From contig OZ038379.1 of NCBI GenBank assembly GCA_964036045.1, positions 84,869,178 through 84,933,177 on the forward strand: 64,000 nucleotides of DNA, written 5' to 3'. This DNA is from Eutreptiella sp. 'Long Island Sound 2002' (lineage: Eukaryota; Euglenozoa; Euglenophyceae; Eutreptiales; Eutreptiaceae). This document shows, piece after piece, positions 10,977 to 21,599 of the stretch (its first letter is position 1; every line of letters begins with the position of its first letter). Below the pieces are notes generated by a model. That model was not told the DNA's origin. It did no database searches and saw nothing but the letters and a program-made list of their open reading frames with translations. The position numbers and the translations under genes are program-made.

Positions 10977-12777
10977 TCATGTCAGTCTCTTGCGGCACCG
11001 GAACCGCCGCTGTAGAGTCTGAAGGTGCTGCATGTTGGTTAGAAGCCGTCTTCTTGTGCGGCTTGCATACGTTTGTACACTTATGGGCCCTTGCCCATGT
11101 TGAGCGCTTTTGGTCGCATCCCACCTATGCAACCAAAGGCTATCGTCAATGGTGTGGTTGTCCACACCCACTTGCACCCCTAGTCTCCCCCGGAGGAGGC
11201 TTAGGCCCCCGCTGTTGCGCAACATGCGCTTCAGCCTCCGGTGACTTCCCTCCATGGCAAAGCAGGACAACTTTGACAAGATTCTCCACTTCTTTGCAAA
11301 AGAATACATGTGGTCGATCCAAAGATGCGTCCACAGAAGTTTGCCCCACTGCAGCTCATTGTGGGCAGCGCCCATGGCTATGCTATGGTTCCGGAGCCGC
11401 CCCAAGTCGGCCCCGGAGAACCATGCGGAACGCCACGCGTATACACACATGCATGCAAAATTCTCCCACCCCTTTTTGAACACCAACTCCCGACTATTCC
11501 CCCCTACTTGATGCTGCCTCACACTAGGCTGTTGTAGGCAAGCATCTATTATCTTCTCCCAATCCCTATTCCGCATGAAATGGCTGGCAGCAGCACACTC
11601 CATCCTCACCTTCCCCTTGCTGTTTGCCTTGTCATTATTTAATGAGGCACTGGTGCAAGTTCGTGCAGCAAGCCGTGCCTCATCTAAAACTCGTTGCAGC
11701 ATGGTGCGTGCCACATTGGCCGGTGCCTTCCCCGTCAATTGTACAACTAGGTCCCGTGTCCCGTTGATTGCACACAACAGGACACGAAGGACCCCATGGA
11801 GGCCATAATCAGGCACTCGCCTATCACTCGTAATGGTCCTATATATAGAATTTATGGCAACAGCCGGTTCCCAGTTGCCGTCTATCGCACTTGCTGTGCC
11901 GAAGTTAGCAAGGCACAGAGCACGGTTACGCATGCAGACCCAACACATAGTGGCACCATGGGGTTTCTGCCTTCGAGTTTTGGCAGCCCGCCATGAGCAC
12001 CTTTGCTTTACCATCTACACACAGAAAAAAAAGTGAATGCCCATCGTTCCCTCCCGTATCCTCAAAACTTACGGTTGCGGCCTTGCGCAACTCATCATCA
12101 AAATCAATTTCTTGGGAGGCCGCGTAGAGGGTCTCCCACTTTTCACTGCCCCCTAGTAGCCACCAATTAGATAGTTGGTTGGGGCTGGCGGTGCCATCAA
12201 GCGTGCAATGGACGTACGGGGCCTCATGCCTGGATGTACCGTCCACCGCAATAGGCAACCAATGCAGCCGTCGGTCCCCGGGCTGCATGATGTCCGAGGG
12301 TTGGGGTGGTCGACACTTGAATAGGTGGCCGATGCGGTCAGGTAGGTAGCAGGCCGCACCATTGATGGCCGTGTCGTCTCCCGTATAGGCGGTGAACGCC
12401 GGGGACTCCGGCAACGCTAGCTGCCGAAGCATGCCGTACACCTGGTCCCATACCACACCGTACGTCATGCTCCCCACTAGGTACCGGGACTCCGTCCTAG
12501 AGAGGTGCAATGACCGGATCCGCCAGACGGCCATAATCAACCTCTCCTCCATGGTGGGCTCAGGCTGGACGGTGGCTACAACTCTTCTTTCGGGGGTAAG
12601 CACTATTTGCCCTGTGTCGGGCAGGTACTTGACGGCGTAGGGTGCTGCAAGCTCCTTGGTAACAACTTGCTGGAGCTCTTGTAGGCGCCTCCGTTGTGTA
12701 CGACCCGCTAGCAAATGGAATGGCTCCTTGGGCCGCGGCATGGTGTGAGATACAAGACCTGTGGAATGGGGAAGCAT
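10977..12777 (-). pseudogene. DDE-type transposase of T1 (one frameshift)
   Basis: Two overlapping minus-strand frames make up one protein of about 590 residues. In order they show IAVDGTSRHE (first acid), LFFLCVDGKAKVLMAG (second acid), a CWVCMRNRA CxxC knuckle, VPDYGLHGVLR, then LWTHLWIDHMY, and MEGSHRRLKRML with the ExxH that I read as the third acid. The same ordered blocks occur in T3, T4 and E1, which is the main evidence for a transposase. The frame changes between the second acid and the CxxC, at about 11950-12010. The start at about 12767 (MPRPKEPFH) follows a short leader. It could belong to the KDZ superfamily or to an unnamed one; the call rests on motif order, not on a search. 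Confidence 0.55.
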
Positions 12778-13367
12778 TCATCGCAAGGTTTCTACCACCC
12801 CCCTCCCGCAGACAACTAAATTTTGTGGGTCTCTACTGTGATTCGCATGCAATTTGAAGAAATTTACATAAATTCGTGCGAATTTCGTGCGAATTTCACC
12901 GGAATACATTTGTGTGAATATTCCCGAAATGTGAAATTCGCACGAAACTCGTACCAATTTCGTACGAATTTCGTGCGAATTTCACGTGGCTGTCACAAAA
13001 TTTCTGCCGAAGCCTCCTCCTTTTGTCCTCGTTGACCCTCACAAAGCAAGCACAGGATGGTGTTCATGGGGTACCACACACCCAATCCACTGGTTGTCAT
13101 TCCGGCTGACACTCAGAAAGCAATGTAACAGGTCCAGGGCCCAAGCATACCCCGAATAAAATACAAACAGTGGTGCAAAAAATATCGCAAATAGGTCAGG
13201 GGGCATAGCATACCCCGATGAAAATACAAACAGTGCTGCAAAAAATTTCAAAAAAGTCAGGGGGGGAGTGCCCCACATGTCGGTCAAACTGCCAATGCCT
13301 TGGGGGGGGGGGGGGCAGGATAACATTCGTGGAGGTTAGAAGGGACAAGTGGTCCCGAGGTTAAAGG
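12778..13367. repeat. T1 internal noncoding tract with palindromes and a short tandem repeat
   Basis: AATTCGTGCGAATTT and AATTCGTACGAATTT palindromes fill about 12850-12990. At about 13145-13262 a roughly 62-bp unit containing GCATACCCCGA and AAATACAAACAGT occurs twice. A run of at least 11 G follows at about 13302. I see no gene. The tract probably separates the transposase from the coiled-coil gene and repeats the element's terminal motif. Confidence 0.6.
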
Positions 13368-14974
13368 GTGAGCTACGCACCCCCCCCCCCCCCTGGAGCA
13401 GAGCTCCGGCTAGCGGAGCCCTGGGAGCTCTGCTCCCCCACCGCCTCCACAAAGGAGGGCTCCATGGCCGCCGACGTGAGGCGGTGGGGGGGGTACTGCC
13501 GGCGCACTTCCTCCAGTGCCGCACTCACCCTGGGGGTGTCGGGGGCCACACTGTCCACATCCACCTGCTGGCCACTGCCCAACATGGCCATCCGCAGGCC
13601 GGTGGACACTACCGACATCTGGCGGGCGCACGCCTCGGTCTGGGCATGCCACGCCTGTGCGCCGGCCAGGAGGTACCGGACACCGGCGGCACTGCCCCCC
13701 CCTGTCACCCGGGGGGGCCTCGGCACCCTCAGGCCTCTCCACTGCCTGTGCTGCCTGTGCCGTTGGCTTTGCCTTGCGCGACGTCGCCAGGTCGCCACAG
13801 AGTTTTCACCTTGGGGCCAGCCGGTCACGCTCCTTGGTGACGTCCGCCAAACGCGACTCGGAGTCCCGCCTGTCCTCGTTGGCCCTGGACAGACGGGCCT
13901 CGAGGTCGCGGTTGGCGGCCTCCGCGCTGATCGCGCGTGCCTCCCACGCCCCCGCCCGCTGCTGCTCCACCCACTCCTGCACCGGCCCCCTCTGCTCCCG
14001 CCCCGCCACCGGCTCCGCCTGCTCCGCCCGCACCGCCCGCTCCGCCGGGGTGGCCGTACGCGGGGCTTTGGGGGGGGGGGGGGGCTCCGTGTCCCCTTGG
14101 GGGCGCCCTTTCCACTTGCGGGTGGGGGGTTCGTCCTGCTCCTCGACGTCAATCACGTCAGCCACCCCCATCTTCCGCTGCCTCCCCACATGGACGCGCA
14201 TGGCAAGCCATGCCACGTCCGCCCACTGCGGCCTCCGCTGGTCCCAACCCGTGAGCACATTCAGCCCAAAAACCCCAGCCGTGGAAACCGTCCCCTCCTC
14301 CCCAATCCGCGACACCCCGGTCTGCACCCGCCAGTGCCCACTCACAAGCCAGTGGGCAAACATGCCCACGAACTCCTACCCCGCGGGCAGGTTGCCCCCC
14401 CCCCCCTAACCACAATGGGGCAGGGGAAGGAGATGCGGAAGGTGCCCTGCACCCCCCGGGACTCCAAGACCGTGTCCCACACGGCGGTGATTGCCGCTGC
14501 CGCCCGTCGGGCCCGGGCGGCACCTGTTGGGTCCAGGCCGGATCCGGCTGCCTTGCGGCCAGGGTGACCCAGTCCGGGGGGGGGGGCGGTGTGGGCCTCG
14601 CCCAAGTCGTCGCGGGACGGCATGGGCACCACCACCTCGCGCGCCACATGCCCCGTGGCGGTGCTCGCCTTGCTGCCGGTGCTTGCCGAGCGTCCAGAGC
14701 GCCGCGAGCCCTCACTGCGCACACTGCCAGCCTCGCTCGCCGGCCATCCACCACCGATGCCTGCGGGCTGGTCACCGCCGGTGCCTCCGGGCGGCTCGGC
14801 GTGCTCCTCGGGCAATCTGGGCCGGGGCTTGTACTTGCGCTTGGAGTGGTGCCGGATATCCGGCGACCGCGCGGTGAACGGGACCTGCAGATGTGGGGAA
14901 GTGTGCAAGACACAAATTGACAGAGGGGGGGTGGACACGAGGCAATGCAAGAACCAAAGGAACAAATTGGACAA
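13368..14974 (-). pseudogene. T1 accessory gene: basic/Pro-rich protein with a coiled coil
   Basis: Open segments in successive frames form one gene. It begins after a likely splice acceptor (CCCACATCTGCAG on the minus strand, at about 14886) with RSPDIRHHSKRKYKPRPR. It passes through a Ser/Gly-rich linker, a block reading WAGFF-like to WADVAWLAMRVHVGRQRK, and ends in a charged heptad region (RAVRAEQAEP... ANRDLEARLSRANEDRRD) that should form a coiled coil. Frame changes fall at C/G homopolymers (about 14396, 14075 and 13700). Function unknown; a partner of the transposase is possible, since T4 has a coiled coil fused in front of its dioxygenase domain. Confidence 0.4.
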
Positions 14975-14984
14975 AATTCACAGA

Positions 14985-15070
14985 AATCCGTACGAATTTC
15001 GTACGAATTTCATGCGAATTTCAAATCTCCGAAATATTCACACAAATTTATTCACGTGAAATTCGTCCGA
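14985..15070. repeat. TTCGTACGAA cluster between T1 genes
   Basis: Four to five copies of the T1 palindrome half-unit (CCGTACGAATTTCGTACGAA, then CATGCGAATTTC) lie in the gap between the two accessory genes, well away from the ends. They may sit in an intron, as the family repeats of T5 and T8 do, but splice signals here are not clear enough to say. Confidence 0.6.
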
Positions 15071-15351
15071 TTTGCCAAGAAACAAAGCAAACACGCAAGC
15101 CAGCACACCTTGCACTCACTTGGGCATGTGATGCTCCATGCCCCGGTCTTCGCGCACTTGGGTGACCGCCACGCTGAGGCCGTGTTGGCCAGATGCTACA
15201 GCGTGGTCGGCCGCTCCGGGGGGGCAATGCCGGTCATGGCGAAGTGGATCTCCGACTCCGCATCGGCATTGTCCCCCTGCACACCTCCAGCTGGTGCACG
15301 CTGCCAACGAAGAACAACATGCACTGCTCGCCGGCCTCGATGATGGCGAGG

Positions 15352-17033
15352 TCAGAGGCCTGGGCCGACCGGGAGAGGAAGGTGGGGTGGAAGGGGCAGG
15401 TGGGGCGGGCCTGCCGGGACCGACTTGGGGGGGTCGGCGAAGAGGGCCTGGGCAGCATCCCCCTCCCACAACCCCACCCTCCCAACCGCCCCCTTCCCCA
15501 CCCACAACACCTGGTCCACGCTGGGGAAGTCCCAGCTGGACAAATCCCCAGCAACGTCCAGGGCCTCCTTGGGGGGGGTGGAGTCCAGGTGTGTGGTGTT
15601 GGGCTGGTGGTGTTTGTGTCGGGGGTCGGGGGTCCACAAGTGAAAAAGAGCCCACTGCAGCCCATCCTTGGAGTCGGGGAGGGCAGGCAATCCATGATGG
15701 CGGCTGGTGGCCACCATCAGCAGCATGTCCCCCCGCTGCAGCTCAACGGTGTCCCAGCGCGCCTCCCCCGCCTCCCCCAGGGCCGTCCCCGCCTGCACCG
15801 CCACCTGGTAGTCCTCTGACAAGCGGAGGAAGCTACTCAGGTGGCACCCCGAGATGTCCCTGCTGTTGGGGGGGGGCACCGCGGGGTGGGTGGCAACGTC
15901 GGTGTGGGGGAGCTGCGGCCCACTCCCCACACTCGCCACGATGACGCTGCCCGGCGTCATTGGTTGGAGGTCCCCACCCCCAGCGACACTTTCGGTGAGG
16001 TGGGGGTGGAACTTCTTGAAGAGAGGCCCCCCCACCCCCGACCCCAAGTTGCTCTTGCTTTGCCAACGCCGGGGGAGCTCAGGATCCTTGGCCTGATCCT
16101 CACTCCGCGCGGCGTTGAAAAGGAGCTCAAAACTTTTTGCGACGACTTTTTCGTCGCCGCTGCCCCACGCCTTCATCACCTTGTTCCACCCCACCTCACA
16201 ATCCCGTGCTTCCACAAGCCCCCGAAGCACAATGTAGCCGTTCCCATCAACAAAGTTGAGGGGCGACTGGGAGGGGCCAACCCTGTCAGGGGCGGGGTCA
16301 GGGTTGCCCATCACCCCATGAGGGGGTTCAGGAAGGGGTTCGGTGCGGAGGGGGGGTTCACTTGAAATGAAGGGGGGGGGCATTGAGGCACCACGGTACC
16401 ATTGCAAAGAAGTTGTGCTGTACAAGGTGGGGTGGGTGACGTCGGGGATGTGCACCTAGGGGGGATGGTGGGATGGAAAGGGGCGATGCCCAAATCATCC
16501 CACCACCGGGGGTTGGCAGGGTGCCAAGAAAAGGGGAAAAAAGAATGGACTGCCGGTGCACCTGCAGCAGGATACTGCAGGCACACCATGTCGCAGTGGG
16601 GGGGGGTATGGACGAGGTTAGTGGTGGGGTACACTTGGACGTGGGCGTCCTTAGGCTTCCCCACAGGGTTAGTGCGCATGGAATTGAGGAGCTGGTCAAC
16701 ACTGGAAGGGAGAGGGGTTAGATGCAGAAATTTAAGGGAGGGGAGTTGGCGGCGCAGTTCCCTCCACAAGGTTGTGGCCCATCCCCTCCCCCCAAGGTAG
16801 GAGTTGCGGGTGGGGCTGCGCATGTCGATCTGGATGACCTCGGGGGGGGGGGGGGGGTCAAGGTATGCTGCCAAGCCCACAACATCCTCCACCCCTAGTG
16901 CCCCCGACTGGTACGTCGCCTCCTCCAATTGATGGTGGACGACGGGGAGGGCTTGGTAATGGGCGAGGGTGTCGGCTGCGGGGTCGGGGCGAGAGGCCAC
17001 GCTGGCGAGCTGCGACATAGTCTGCGGGGACAT
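15352..17033 (-). pseudogene. T1 dioxygenase-like gene (2OG-Fe(II) barrel), frameshifted
   Basis: The start ATG at 17033 gives MSPQTMSQLASVAS. Two frames overlap at 16311-16455. The N-terminal half includes VHTPPHCDMVCLQYP. The C-terminal half has MHIPDVTHPTLYST (shared with T3 and, as IPDLTQPTIF, with E1 and T6), then GYIVLRGLVEARD, then LPHTDVATHP with HxD at about 15884-15915, and finally GDMLLMVATSRHHGLPALP, which supplies the distal histidine at about 15680-15712. This order is that of a double-stranded beta-helix 2-oxoglutarate/Fe(II) dioxygenase. Whether it oxidises 5-methylcytosine (TET/JBP type) or acts as a generic PHYH-like oxygenase cannot be told. Poly-C and poly-G runs probably caused the frame changes. 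Confidence 0.55.
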
Positions 17034-17418
17034 TGTAAAAAGAGAATGCGAAGAAAAGCTTTGAGAGCTGTGAGAAAGCGAAACAGTGGAAATGAGGGTA
17101 AATTCGTGCGAAATTCGTGCGAAATTCGTACGAAATTCGTGCGAATTTCACATTCTCGTGAATGGGTGAATCTAGCGTGAATTTCTGCGTGAATTTGGGT
17201 GCGTGAATTTCACATTCACGCGGATCACACCAAATGTGTTGAACCATGTGGGGATTTCAAAATTGTAAATTGCACAAATTTGTTGGATCTTACGTTGGGC
17301 GAAGGTAGCACGACAAAAGCACACAATAGCACCAAGTTACGAGCAACACACAGCAAAATTGGGTGAAATTCACGGTACCGTGAATCTCGGATTCAAACGG
17401 CCGGTTGAAGAAGGGTAC
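17034..17418. repeat. T1 right subterminal region
   Basis: AATTCGTGCGAAATTCGTAC repeats (17098-17150) lead into CGTGAATTTC spacers and the perfect palindrome ATTCACGGTACCGTGAAT close to the end (about 17369-17386). The same arrangement appears inverted at the left end of T1' (54454-54780), including the stretch TAGCACGACAAAAGCACACA. Confidence 0.8.
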
Positions 17419-17999
17419 ATGGATGGGACGTTGATTCGTCGCGGTGCTGCCGGGCAGGGGAGGACGATTTTTTCCCCCTTTGTGCCGGAAAGATTCCGCA
17501 CACCCGCAAATGTGGTGGAACCGGAGAATGTCCCGGACTTGATGTTTGTTGAGCCGGAGGAACCGGAGGTGGCGGAGGTGGACTCCCCGGCAACCTCTTG
17601 GGGCAGTGATTTGCAGCCCCCTGCACCACCTGCCCCAAGGTTGAGATGGTTGGTGCCCCTGAAAACGCCCCCGTGTATGGAGAAGAAAGTCCCCTACATG
17701 GGTGACGTGTGGGTCATTGGGACCGGGGTTGGGACCGCTGCCAGTAGCGTGTAACCATTCACAACGGAGGGACTGGGGCCGGAGGACAAGAATGCCGAGG
17801 AGCGCTCAATGCCCTGGTACCACCGCTAGTGGATCCCCCCTCCCATGGCGGACAACATGGTGCGGGTCCCCGTCGCCCCCGGCTGCGTCTACTTTGAATT
17901 CTGTCCCAGCAGCCTCGTCCTCACCCGCGCAAGAGAAGGTGGGAAAGAAGGCCCTGCGTTTGGAGCAAACTGCCGCGGCGGCATGGCCCTTGGCGCTTG
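17419..17999 (+). pseudogene. Dioxygenase-like gene of E1, C-terminal part; distal His replaced
   Basis: Resumes after T1 with DGTLIRRGAAGQGRTIFSPF. T6 reads LIHRGAGGPGR at this point. The histidine of the barrel's second iron-binding position is therefore Arg here (CGT in place of CAT), which should abolish catalysis, while the following Arg that normally contacts 2-oxoglutarate is kept. The sequence continues VPERFRTPANVVEPENVPDL, an acidic linker, and PYMGDVWVIGTGVG. It then shifts frame into MADNMVRVPVAPGCVYFEF. T8 interrupts it at 18000. Confidence 0.65.
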
Positions 18000-18380
18000 T
18001 ATGAAAGGTAGTTTTGTTCATCATAAATGGTTTTATGAAATATGAACGGATTTGGCTCTTGCTAGGGTACCCATGTGCCATGTTCGTTCAAAATTGGGGG
18101 GGTTGGGTCACCACCCTTTAATTGGGGTGAGTTTTTTCTTTCCGCCGGGGGTTTTTGGGAAAAATTGCCAGTTTGGCAGTTTTAGAAAATTCTGAAAGCC
18201 TCCTCCCTTGTTCATAATTCGGTTCATAATGCAGTTCATAATTCAGTTCTTGTTCCACGCGCAGAGCGTTTTATGAACGCGTTTTATGAACGCGTTTTAT
18301 GAACAGCCGCACAGGCACACAAAAATCGCTCAGGCTTCAATGTTTCTTGTACTTGCTTGTCCTTGCTGGTTCATGCCGCC

Positions 18381-19460
18381 TTACACCTCAAAGCTGCGGC
18401 CTGTTGGGTCCGCCCAAAGGGGGGCCGTGGCCTGGGTTTCGCCTCCATCCGGGGCCTGGGCATGGGGTTGGGCAGGTGGTTGGGCTGCGGGTTTGGCCGA
18501 GGGGTGCGCTGGGGCATCTTGCTCCATGGGGGCGGCCTGAGGGGCAGCTTTGGGCTCGGGCTGAGGGGCCTGCTTAGCCTCAGGCTTGGGTTCAGGTTTG
18601 GTTATCTTGGGGGCCGGCTCAGCCGGTGGGTCAGCGTCTGGTTTGGGGTTAGATTTATTTTTGGCCTTGGCGGCCTTCTTACCTGCAGCTGCAGCCTTTT
18701 GGTTCTCCGTATGGGTCACTGCTACAGCATGAGAGGCATACAACAGATGCCTCTCAACCCGAAACATCTCCTTTTCCCCTGGGTGTTCCACCCACACTCT
18801 CCCCCCCGCCCCCGCCACAACCGAGGATACAACCCCCGGGTAGACACCATCGGTGTAGGGCACATGCATTTGCTCACCAAGCAGGGGGTCAGGTGACTCA
18901 TCCCCCTCCAAAGAGGGGGGCTCCTCGCGCCGCTTTTGCTGCGCCTGCTTCCCCTTCCCCTTCCCATGGGGACGGGGGAGTGCCTGGTCCGACGCGAGCT
19001 GCTGACCGATTCGAAGGACTTGCGCTTCGGTGGGGGGGTCTTCTCGCTTTGCGGGGGTTTGGGGGGGGCCACGGCAGGGGGTTTGGGTTTCCCGGCGGGG
19101 GCGGGCTTTGCTGGGGAGGCACTGCGGGGGCTGGCCGGGGTGTGGGGGTTCATCCCACAACTGGACATTAGGATGTCCTCGTCCGAACACCCCTCCCACC
19201 CCAACTCCCCCAGTGCCGCCTAGCAGGGGGTGTTGGCCGCCCACGTGTCCGTCAGGCGGCGGGAGCGCTCCCACTTCCGCAGCCCGGAAAGGAGGGCACA
19301 CCCCCGCTAGGGGTTGAGCACCAGCAGCTGGTACGTGGCAGACAGGGCGAGGCTGAATTCGGCGGTGCCCAACTTGTACCGGATGCGGACCCTTGCGACG
19401 TCCGCCGGGTTCACTTGCACGTCCACGACCTGTGACAGTGCTATTCATAAATGCGCTCAT
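18381..19460 (-). pseudogene. T8 accessory gene: Pro/Lys-rich protein with an SH3/Tudor-like segment
   Basis: Two frames contribute. One carries a Pro/Ser-rich stretch (SCGMNPHTPASPRSASPA) and KRKSFESVSSS. The other carries EQMHVPYTDGVYPGVVSSVV, then GGRVWVEHPGEKEMFRVERH. The pattern of small beta strands, with dGv-yPGvV, Vehp and an aromatic close, resembles SH3-like/Tudor or chromo-barrel folds that bind chromatin or nucleic acid. The tail is a Lys/Ala/Pro/Glu-rich low-complexity region ending ATAPLWADPTGRSFEV. It probably tethers the element's machinery to chromatin, but that is inference from fold resemblance alone. Confidence 0.4.
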
Positions 19461-19543
19461 AAAACGCGTTCATAAATCGCGTTCATGGTTCATAAACGGG
19501 CAGTGCAGGGTCGCTGAATTATGAACGCGGAATTATGAACGAA

Positions 19544-20250
19544 TTATGAACGAATTATGAACGCACATACCTCGAAATCCGGCTCTGGTCCAATGGTCCC
19601 CATGGCGCCTAGGGCGGTCCTCACGTTCGCCGCTGCGCTGGGAGGGGCGCCCGGGGGGGCGCCTGTGGGGCCTGTGGAGGTGCTGGTGGCCGGGGCGGCC
19701 CGGGCAAGGGGCTTGATGGGGCGGGTGGTGGTGAGGCCCTCCACAGCCCCCTCGTACGAGGCCTCCTGCCCCGGGTCATACACCCCCCCCAAAATGGATT
19801 CCCATTGGGGGATGCACTCCAACTTGCGCCCGGAGCACTGCAGCTTCACCCACCCCCGTTCCTTCCAGTGGAGGAACAACAGCTCCCAACGGAAGCTCCG
19901 CATCAAGCGCCCCCCGGGCCACGAAAAAAGTTTGGCCTACGTCAAATCCCAAGCCCCAATTGGTTCGGGGATGGGGGACAGGGGCTTTCCCGCCAGGGGC
20001 CTCCATGCCCAGGTTCCCCCCCCCCGTAGCGCTAGGCCCCCCCCTCCCCCTTGTTGTGCATGAGGTGCCGCAACATGCGCCGGAATGCCGAGCGCAGGGT
20101 GACGTAAGTCACTTCAGGGCTCGAAAAAAGGAGGGCATCGGGGGAGTACCCGCTGTCCGGCGCCCCTTGCGCCCAGGGGAGGGTCAGCACCAGGCGCTGG
20201 TTGGCCTGGCTGAGGCCCCAGGCATGGTCTGCCCCCCCCCCTTGCAACTA
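19544..20250 (-). pseudogene. T8 accessory gene, unrecognised
   Basis: Minus-strand frames read WGLSQANQRLVLTLPWAQGA, then FSSPEVTYVTLRSAFRRMLRHL, and further on LMRSFRWELLFLHWKERGW followed by VKLQCSGRKLECIPQWESIL. These read as one protein with frame changes at poly-C tracts (20018, 20231). The last 50 codons are Ala/Pro/Thr-rich. No motif identifies it. It lies directly upstream of the Tudor-like gene on the same strand and may be an earlier exon of it. Confidence 0.35.
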
Positions 20251-20279
20251 GGGGGTCGAAACCAAAAACCCCTCCCCCC

Positions 20280-20560
20280 CTGGCCCCTCCTCCTCCACTG
20301 CCACGTCCTCGACCTCGGCCTTCACCTCCTCCATGTCCTCCGCGGCCTCCTCCTCCTTAACCCCCCCCCCCCCGATGCCTCCTTCTTCTTCGTCTCCTCC
20401 CTCTTCTTCTCCTTCTTCCTCTTCTTGTCCTCCTTCTTTTTCTCCTTCTTCCTCCTCTTCCTCTCCTGCTCCGAGGAGTCTGTTGACTCCTCACTCGAGG
20501 AGTCGGCGGCGGGTCGGGAGGCGGAGGCGAGGTGAGCGGCATGGGGTTGGGGGTGGGCTT
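20280..20560 (-). repeat. Lys/Glu low-complexity tract (CTCCTTCTT)n
   Basis: A pyrimidine-rich strand of CTT, CTC and TCC triplets. On the minus strand it encodes an alternating Lys/Glu/Arg stretch preceded by Ser/Glu (ADSSSEESTDSSEQERKRKK). It may be the acidic/basic tail of the neighbouring T8 gene or simple sequence expansion. Counting triplets does not allow a choice. Confidence 0.5.
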
Positions 20561-20986
20561 GAGGAGGCGGAGGAGCTTGAGGTGGAGGCGGAGGTGGAAG
20601 TGGAGCTTCAGGATGCGGAGGAGGCGGAGGAACTGGAGTATGGGCTGCCAGTCGCTGATCCTGTGGACATGGGGGACACTGTTCATAATTCGTTCATAAA
20701 AGCGGTTCATAATTCATCAGTTCATAAATCGGTTCATAATTCATTTATGTTGGCAATTTTGGTTTTATGAACGCCGAATTATGAACGCAATATGAACGCG
20801 ACAGACAGCATACCACCAGGGCCAGTGTCGCCCTCTGGCTCTCCTCCAGCAGCTTCCTCATCTCGGCGGCGTCCATGGATGGGCGAAGAATAAGAAAGCT
20901 GGGTCGCAAAGGGCGCGTTGGTGGTGGGTGCTTGGGGGTCAGTGCTCAGAAGTGAGGCGGCGGTGCACGCCGCGGTGTGCGGGGTG

Positions 20987-21560
20987 TCAATTGTAGTACA
21001 ACAACGGCAGGTCAAAGGTTAGAAACCACCATTCCCAAACCTGCTGAACGACCATTGCTTCCCGTTTCACTGCACTCTTACCCGCACCCCCACCCCCAGC
21101 ACTATGCCCATTGTAACCCTTCTTCAAAATGTAATTCACGCTCTCCACAACGTCCCCTGACACAACAGCCAATCCCACCCCACATGCATCCGCACTCTCG
21201 AACTTCGAGGAACAACAAATAGTGCGACCCCGACTCCCCGCAACAATGTTCCCGAAACGCAGCAACAACAGGTAAGCGAAGGGCGCGAAACAACCGGAAT
21301 CGGCGAGTACAAAGTGCGCAGCAATGTTCGCAGCCCCACAACCGCTTGCCACGTGGGTTCCTCCTCGATGTATGCAAGCAGCGGCGCAATCTGCTCCCAG
21401 GCCCAGAACAGGTTGTGGGCCCCCTCACCGTCCGGTGCGTTGTGCGCCCCCAAACACAAGCCACAGCGGTTGCGGTACAAAAATTTCTGCACCTCCCCTT
21501 CAAGCTCATTGACAGGGGGATGATTTCCCACCTGGGCCTCAAGGAAGGCCACGAAGAGCC
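20987..21560 (-). pseudogene. T8 transposase, C-terminal half
   Basis: On the minus strand the reading RNRCGLCLGAHNAPDGEG changes frame into HFVLADSGCFAPFAYLLLL, then SGDVVESVNYILKKGYNGHS and QQVWEWWFLTFDLPL. The last part aligns with the plus-strand T5 sequence at 60000-60195 (SGDLLEGSNRVLKDIWSSF ... RQVNERLFLYFEVPRW). The shared GD-x2-E-x2-N-x2-LK is a good candidate for the acidic-residue helix that ends a DDE domain. This half lies on the opposite strand to the N-terminal half that follows at 21600-22510, so the gene has been broken by inversion. Confidence 0.5.
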
Positions 21561-21599
21561 TCCCGAAGGCCATGCAACAGTGCAAAATGATGCCTAGCA

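Larger units (their letters stand above)
10524..17418 (-). mobile_element. T1: 6.9-kb DNA transposon with TTCGTACGAA repeats
   Basis: The left end is TATACCCTTCGTGAA and the right end is the inverted GAAGGGTAC. The TIRs include GTACCCTTCGTGAA and a CGGCCGTTTGAA block. A 3-bp duplication, ATG, flanks the element, and removing it rejoins the dioxygenase gene as seen in T6. Subterminal tracts are dense in AATTCGTACGAATTT palindromes. The cargo is on the minus strand: a DDE-type transposase (10977-12777), a coiled-coil gene (13368-14974) and a dioxygenase-like gene (15352-17033). A second copy with the same ends (T1', 54454-59371) lacks the transposase. Confidence 0.8.

Noticed and set aside
13300-13395. 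G-runs as telomeric or G-quadruplex regulatory sites
   Set aside because: Homopolymer G/C runs occur throughout the window in decayed transposons. No telomere-type unit or promoter context is seen.
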